From assembly GCA_050179135.1 (NCBI GenBank), contig JBFXFK010000029.1, positions 1 to 37,488 on the forward strand: 37,488 bases of DNA, read 5' to 3'. This document shows, one piece after another, positions 33,074 to 37,488 of the stretch (the stretch's first letter is position 1; every line of letters begins with the position of its first letter). The stretch comes from UBA4064 sp050179135 (GTDB taxonomy: Bacteria; Desulfobacterota; Desulfobacteria; Desulfobacterales; Desulfatirhabdiaceae). The notes under the pieces were generated by a model that did not search any database, was not told where the DNA came from, and worked only from the letters and a program-made list of their open reading frames with translations. A program made the position numbers and the translations under genes.

Positions 33074-33127
33074 TGGATCCCGATTGCCTACCCGGATATG
33101 CTTTTGCAGGCAGATCTCATCCCCGCG

Positions 33128-33153
33128 GCCTTCCCAAAATCATTATCTTGAAA
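33128..33153. repeat. Palindromic element family, half copy D
   Basis: GCCTTCCCAAAATCATTATC then TTGAAA equals the end arm of copy B in reverse orientation. It lies 55 bases after copy C in the otherwise empty gap 32822-33271. Confidence 0.7.
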
Positions 33154-33271
33154 CCGACAGCTTTCCATATGTGTTTCCATTTGACATTTGTCATCCGGTT
33201 ATAGTAACGAAAAGAGACATCTTCGCCTGCCGGTATGTTGCAGACAGACCCAAACACTCATGAGGACTGAT

Positions 33272-33790
33272 ATGCCGGAACTGACATGTGTGATTACCGA
33301 ATTCCAGATCCAGACCCGATTGGAAGAAATTGCAGATGAAATTTCCCGTGACTATCAGGGGCTGGACCTTGTTCTGGTGGGTGTTCTGAAAGGAGCATTC
33401 ATTTTCATGGCGGATCTTGTCCGGAAAATAACAACTCCGTTCACCATTGATTTTGTAAGCGTCTCCAGCTATGGGGCGTCCACCACATCCACCGGCAACA
33501 TCAGGCTTCTGCTTCCCATAACCGAAAATGTCACCGGAAAACATATATTGCTTATCGAAGATATTGTTGATACCGGACAGACACTGAAATATCTCACAAA
33601 CCAAATTCTATCCATAGGCGCAGCATCGGTGAATATCTGTGCGCTTATCGATAAAAAAGAACGCAGAACATGTGACATCCCAATCCGTTATGCGTGCCAC
33701 CACATCCATGCCGGATTTCTGGTTGGATATGGACTGGATTATGCAGAAAATTATCGGGGGCTGTCGGCCATTTACCATTTACAACTCTAA
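33272..33790 (+). CDS. hpt: Hypoxanthine phosphoribosyltransferase
   Basis: 172-residue purine salvage enzyme. ATG 33272 follows TGAGGA by six bases; the frame is open upstream, and ATG 33260 is an alternative. PRPP loop LLIEDIVDTGQTL (E96-D97, T101), 'VLVGVLKGAFIFMADLVRKI' and 'DFVSVSSYGASTTSTGNIRL' are as in the family, and 'FLVGYGLDYAENYRGLSAIY' gives the C-terminal base-binding part. The next gene starts 16 bases downstream and is probably cotranscribed. Confidence 0.93.
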   Translation: MPELTCVITEFQIQTRLEEIADEISRDYQGLDLVLVGVLKGAFIFMADLVRKITTPFTIDFVSVSSYGASTTSTGNIRLLLPITENVTGKHILLIEDIVDTGQTLKYLTNQILSIGAASVNICALIDKKERRTCDIPIRYACHHIHAGFLVGYGLDYAENYRGLSAIYHLQL

Positions 33791-33806
33791 CCGATGAGGA
33801 TGTCTC

Positions 33807-35897
33807 ATGATAGTCACCTGTGAGCAATGCCATACCCGATTTCATTTGGCAGACAGCCGTATCAAACCATCCGGTTCAAAAGTCAGATGCACCAAATGCA
33901 AACATATTTTTCGAATTGTTCCCGCTTCGCCCGATAATGCGGCAGAAGCCGAAACCCCGATCAGCATTTCTGATTTTTCAGATCAATCGTCAGAAGCTGT
34001 TTTTAAGGACAGCCCCTCACTGCTTCAGACAGAAATCGGGCGTACTGTTCCCGATACTCCATCAATTTTTGATTCGGATGCGACCGGAGATACGGAAAAC
34101 GAATTTGATTTTTCAAATTCAGACCAACCCCAAACCGAAACTGTTCCCGATTTTTCAGGTCAAACCCAATTTGAAACCAATCAGGCAGATTTGCCATATC
34201 TGGATTTCGGAAACGAATCAACTGACAGGAATGTCACGGATGAATTCAATTTCTCAATGGATCAATCGATTGATAAAACAGTCTCTTCCGAACTGGAGAT
34301 TCAATCCCCGCCATCGGAAATTTCTCTTGAAAAATTTGAACCAATGGATCTGGATGCACCGAACCTGACATCTGAAACCCAAACCTCAGACGTGCAGTCG
34401 GACCATATTCCGGACATTGAAGCCGCTTCCTCTGACCTGTTTGAAATGGATTTGTCCCTCGAATCCGATTCGGAAAAGTCTCGACAGGATATTTCTTTTG
34501 ATGATATTCAGTCGATTGATTTGGAATCGCTGAACCTGATGTCTGAAGCCAAACCCTCAGACATTCAGCCAGACCACAGGCCGGAAATCGAAGCCGCTTC
34601 CTCTGACCTGTTTGAAATGGATTTGTCCCTCGAATCCGATTCGGAAAAGTCCCGACAGGATATTTCTTTTGATGATATTCAGTCGATTGATTTGGAATCG
34701 CTGAACCTGATGTCTGAAGTCAAACCATCAGATATTCAGCAGAACCAGCTGCCAGAAACAGAACCCGATTCTGCCGCGCTCTTTGAAATGGGTTTATCCC
34801 TTGAATCCGATTTTTCCGCCACCGGGCCGGATTTTTCCGTTCAGGAGACATCTCCCGTGAATTTGGTGATGGATGAAAGTAATCGGACAGGTGGCGTGAA
34901 GCAAGATGATAACCTTGCGCCCCCACCTTCAGCCGGCAGATCCGATTCATCGGATGAAATTGTATTTCAGGACATCGAAGCAATGGGTTTGGACGATATT
35001 GAAAGACTGATTGAAAATCGGGATGATTCTTCAGGCACATATGGTCAGGCGTCCACCAAACAATCTGATCGGCGATTCAGCGAACCGGATATGCAAAATC
35101 TGGATGATTTTGCACTCGATCATCTTGAAATGGCGCAAGCGGAATCCGATGTGTTGTCTGCCGGTAAAACTGCTTCAGATACCATTCGTCCCAAACATGC
35201 GGCAGCACTTTCCACATCTGTGGGCACACAATCCATATCACAAAATGATCTGGTTCAAACGACCATTCTGACCCCCTTCAGGGATATCGATCAGGCCAAT
35301 CAGACGACCGGTCCGGAAAATGACGCTGAAATCCTTGAAGAAGAAGGCCCTCCGGCTTTATCAAAAACCAGAAAAACCATCAGTATGCCGCTTCTGATTC
35401 TTTTTGGCATCGTGGTTGTTTTGGGGGGTGGATATGCGGCAATGACCTGGTTTCCGGACCTTTCCATTCCGTTTCTGAAAGAAGAGGCGCCCCCTGCCAT
35501 ACCGGATGCAGGAAATCTGAAGATCAAGGCTCATGATATCAGCAGCAAATTCATTGACAATTCGACTGCCGGCAAGCTTTTTGTGATAACGGGCAAAGCC
35601 AGAAACGAATATCCCGAGAGCCGCAAACAGATTAAAATCACCGGCAAACTATATACCCGTGATAAAAAACTGGCTAAAACCGAAACGGTCTTCTGCGGGA
35701 ATGTCATATCCGAATCCGAACTTCCCGGCCTGACGGTACAGGCCATCCAGGAGCGGATGGGCAAGCCTGATGGTCTCAATCAAACCACTGCTGCGGTCAA
35801 GCCATCGGAATCAATTCCATTTATGCTTGTTTTTTCTGATCTGCCGGATAATCTTGATGAATTTACACTGGAGATTATTCAATCGCAAAAAGGCTAA
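33807..35897 (+). CDS. MJ0042-type zinc-ribbon, DUF3426 membrane protein with internal repeats
   Basis: 696 residues. The N-terminus is a zinc ribbon (MIVTCEQCHTRFHLAD ... VRCTKCKHIFRI; Cys 5, 8, 28, 31). Then come about 480 acidic, Ser/Asp/Glu-rich residues, probably disordered, with a tandem repeat of 57 residues (see 34419-34760), a single transmembrane helix at about 528-548 (MPLLILFGIVVVLGGGYAAM), and a C-terminal DUF3426 domain ('GKLFVITGKARNEYPESRKQ', 'TETVFCGNVISESELPGL'). The zinc ribbon is cytoplasmic and DUF3426 periplasmic by this layout. The function of the family is not established. Repeat length may vary between strains. Confidence 0.85.
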   Translation: MIVTCEQCHTRFHLADSRIKPSGSKVRCTKCKHIFRIVPASPDNAAEAETPISISDFSDQSSEAVFKDSPSLLQTEIGRTVPDTPSIFDSDATGDTENEFDFSNSDQPQTETVPDFSGQTQFETNQADLPYLDFGNESTDRNVTDEFNFSMDQSIDKTVSSELEIQSPPSEISLEKFEPMDLDAPNLTSETQTSDVQSDHIPDIEAASSDLFEMDLSLESDSEKSRQDISFDDIQSIDLESLNLMSEAKPSDIQPDHRPEIEAASSDLFEMDLSLESDSEKSRQDISFDDIQSIDLESLNLMSEVKPSDIQQNQLPETEPDSAALFEMGLSLESDFSATGPDFSVQETSPVNLVMDESNRTGGVKQDDNLAPPPSAGRSDSSDEIVFQDIEAMGLDDIERLIENRDDSSGTYGQASTKQSDRRFSEPDMQNLDDFALDHLEMAQAESDVLSAGKTASDTIRPKHAAALSTSVGTQSISQNDLVQTTILTPFRDIDQANQTTGPENDAEILEEEGPPALSKTRKTISMPLLILFGIVVVLGGGYAAMTWFPDLSIPFLKEEAPPAIPDAGNLKIKAHDISSKFIDNSTAGKLFVITGKARNEYPESRKQIKITGKLYTRDKKLAKTETVFCGNVISESELPGLTVQAIQERMGKPDGLNQTTAAVKPSESIPFMLVFSDLPDNLDEFTLEIIQSQKG
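34419..34760 (+). repeat. Tandem duplication of 171 bp (57 codons) inside the DUF3426 gene
   Basis: Copies at 34419-34589 and 34590-34760 start EAASSDLFEMDLSLESDSEK. Over the first 150 bases they differ at about four positions, so the duplication is recent. Diverged flanking parts (DAPNLTSETQTSD before, ALFEMGLSLESD after) suggest older copies. Confidence 0.9.
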
Positions 35898-36026
35898 AGA
35901 ATGCCCGAATCCCGGCTGTCCCCGGATCGGGCTTCAGCGGCAGAAAATGGTCGCATTGAATCCGGAGCTTTCTCTTTTGACCATTTCACCAGGGCATCGG
36001 GATGTTATTTTCCGGCCAGCCACATT

Positions 36027-37148
36027 TCAAGTCGAATGCGGAAGGAATTCATCCGCAAATTTCTCATCTTTACGGGTCAGGATATTGATCAGATAATATC
36101 CGACAGGAACGCCCCCCACCATGCCCCAGATGCCAAAAAAGCGCTCGCCTATCAAAAGCAGCACCAGCACCAGGATGGGGTGGATATGCAACACATTTCC
36201 CGTGATATTGGGATTGAGTATGTAGGCCTCGAAGGCATGCACAACAGCGATCAGAAGAATCAACTTTATAACCAGGGCCATACCACCGATCTGAATACCA
36301 AACAGAATGATCGGAACCGAGCTTAAAAATGTCCCGACGATCGGAATAAAACCGCAAAAAAATACAATAACGGTTATCAGGGCAATATTGGGTACCTCAA
36401 AATACCAGATACCGGCAACTGTCAGGAGCGTGTTACAGGATGCAATAATCGCCTGGGCGGTAAACGCTTTTCCCAAAACATTGGCAAATGCAAGAAGATG
36501 AGGGGCTGCACCCACATAAAATGAATGAATACGACTTTTTTCAAGTTCCTTTATTTTGCCGGAGATCCGCTTCCAGTCGAGGACCAGAATAAAGGAAAAT
36601 ATAATGGCCAGAATCAGTGAGAACAGAACCTCCCAGCTCACTTTCACAACGTGCAGAAGCATGTCAAAAATATAGGGCAAGGCAGATTTCAGTGCTTTGG
36701 CTGTTTCTGTTTTCACGATATCCATCATTACCAGATATTCTTTTGTTCCGATGACAGACTCGGCTTTTCCCTCACCCAAAATTTTGACGACCGTATTCTG
36801 GGCAAACCGGTTGATTTTTTCGCGGGTCTGCTGCTCACCGCTTCCGGCAAAATCCGTTAATAACCGGTTCGATTCAATAATCAGTTTTGGTGTGATCCAT
36901 GCGCCGATTGCGCACAGGGTAGTGACAAAAATCATGAAAAAAATCACAGTGGTCAGTCGGTGATTCATGTTTAATTTGATGACCCCCCAACCCACGACCC
37001 GTTTGGCGATGTAGGTGATTAAAAACGTCTCAAATATCAATAGAAGAAACGATTTCAGCAGGTAAAACAAGCCGATCATGATTGTCCAAAGAATCATTTT
37101 TTCCCAGTTGTTCTCAAACAGCTTTCTTACGCCAAAACTCTGAAGCAT
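36027..37148 (-). CDS. AI-2E family transporter
   Basis: 373-residue integral membrane protein with about eight helices. Family marks: a hydrophobic N-terminal pair (WTIMIGLFYLLKSFLLLIF), a periplasmic or cytoplasmic linker with 'KILGEGKAESVIG', 'FCGFIPIVGTFLSSVPIILF', and 'NPNITGNVLHIHPILVLVLL'. Family members are implicated in export of autoinducer-2 or small solutes, or in Na+/H+ exchange; the cargo here is unknown. AAGGAAG precedes the ATG. It converges with the DUF3426 gene across 129 non-coding bases. Confidence 0.88.
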   Translation of the reverse strand: MLQSFGVRKLFENNWEKMILWTIMIGLFYLLKSFLLLIFETFLITYIAKRVVGWGVIKLNMNHRLTTVIFFMIFVTTLCAIGAWITPKLIIESNRLLTDFAGSGEQQTREKINRFAQNTVVKILGEGKAESVIGTKEYLVMMDIVKTETAKALKSALPYIFDMLLHVVKVSWEVLFSLILAIIFSFILVLDWKRISGKIKELEKSRIHSFYVGAAPHLLAFANVLGKAFTAQAIIASCNTLLTVAGIWYFEVPNIALITVIVFFCGFIPIVGTFLSSVPIILFGIQIGGMALVIKLILLIAVVHAFEAYILNPNITGNVLHIHPILVLVLLLIGERFFGIWGMVGGVPVGYYLINILTRKDEKFADEFLPHST

Positions 37149-37173
37149 TCGATCTTCCTTTACCGTAAAAATC

Positions 37174-37201
37174 AGTGGTCAGGGGTTAGTGGACAGTGCC
37201 A
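37174..37201. repeat. Heptameric repeat array, AGTGGTC type
   Basis: Four 7-bp units: AGTGGTC, AGGGGTT, AGTGGAC, AGTGCCA, just upstream of the AI-2E transporter gene. The unit differs from the arrays at 4833, 26043 and 26138. Confidence 0.65.
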
Positions 37202-37420
37202 ATCACTTGGGCTGCCTTCCTGCTGTATGCGGCACCTTCAGTCTTCCGCCGTTTTCATCGATGGGGCTACGCCACCGGAGTGATACATGATCGTTACCCT
37301 GAATATGTCTTTTGATTTTTGAGTAGTTATCTTTGCAAGCTGTCATTTTCTGAGGATTACTGACCAAGATTGCCCCTGATTTTATATCCATTTTCATGAC
37401 ATCCATCAAGAAATGAATAT
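37202..37420. other. Intergenic, no gene recognised
   Basis: The 68-codon minus-strand frame here has no ribosome site or familiar sequence. I see nothing else. Confidence 0.4.
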
Positions 37421-37488
37421 ATCGCTTTCAAGATAAAGATTTTGGATGCGTTATCGGTCGGAGATGGCCGAACAAAGGCCTATCCCCT
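37421..37488. repeat. Palindromic element family, copy E (cut by window end)
   Basis: ATCGCTTTCAAGATAAAGAT, TTTGGATGCGTTATCGGTCG, GAGATGGCCGAACAAAGGCC, TATCCCCT is nearly identical to the reverse complement of copy B, but the second arm lies outside the window. Confidence 0.85.

Noticed and set aside
35901..36326. 141-codon plus-strand frame after the DUF3426 gene
   Set aside because: Most of it is opposite the AI-2E transporter gene, and the free part shows no family sequence or ribosome site.

Overview
The window reads as chromosomal DNA of a strictly or mainly anaerobic Deltaproteobacterium, most likely a sulfate reducer of the Desulfobacteraceae type (inference). The base composition is near 50% GC. 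The gene content includes rubredoxin, acyl-CoA dehydrogenase, a phenylacetate-CoA-ligase-type enzyme, two-subunit glycine decarboxylase, a DUF3426 zinc-ribbon membrane protein and a thiazoline-carboxylate hydrolase next to a Liv-type ABC ATPase. Genes lie on both strands in short operons. I found 33 intact or edge-truncated protein genes, one probable gene relic, three tRNA genes and several families of dispersed repeats.

Layout. 1-613 (minus): start of a LivG-like ATPase gene and a thiazoline-carboxylate hydrolase. 1020-8112 (plus): acyl-CoA dehydrogenase, an orphan sensor histidine kinase, then gcvH-gcvPA-gcvPB (no gcvT in view). 8239-9858: amidohydrolase and alpha/beta hydrolase, convergent and overlapping by 15 bp. 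9859-12867: an accessory stretch with a probable cas4/cas1-like relic cut by a repeat, a HepT-MntA toxin-antitoxin pair, a non-coding segment with serial hairpins, an SDR gene and a 209-bp element with terminal inverted repeats. 12868-13023: tRNA-Lys and tRNA-Glu. 13293-18898 (minus): complete dppABCDF-type peptide importer. 19215-21052 (minus): paaK-like ligase and GNAT acetyltransferase. 21257-22359: a secreted protein and, divergently, a rubredoxin with an unusual CXC knuckle. 22518-26060: class II photolyase, divergent from an FMN split-barrel protein and an SDR-DUF2867 gene. 26195-28745: MetE-like C-terminal-domain protein and a degenerate-HAD/AIR-synthase fusion. 28852-31583 (minus): tRNA-Arg, folC, rpsU, adk. 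31898-35897 (plus): CbpA-type DnaJ, hpt, DUF3426 protein. 36027-37148 (minus): AI-2E family transporter.

How it works together. Several modules fit amino-acid and fatty/aromatic acid use: peptide import by Dpp, glycine cleavage, acyl-CoA activation and dehydrogenation. The folC, hpt, adk, rpsU and tRNA genes are housekeeping. The photolyase cluster and rubredoxin fit protection against light and oxygen.

The most interesting non-gene content is repetitive. One family of about 110-120 bp palindromic elements has a conserved core, while the arms differ between copies but stay self-complementary; one copy serves as the dpp terminator. A second, MITE-like family flanks the toxin-antitoxin/SDR stretch. 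Arrays of 7-bp units of different sequence sit in three intergenic regions. All calls come from reading the sequence; no database search was possible.
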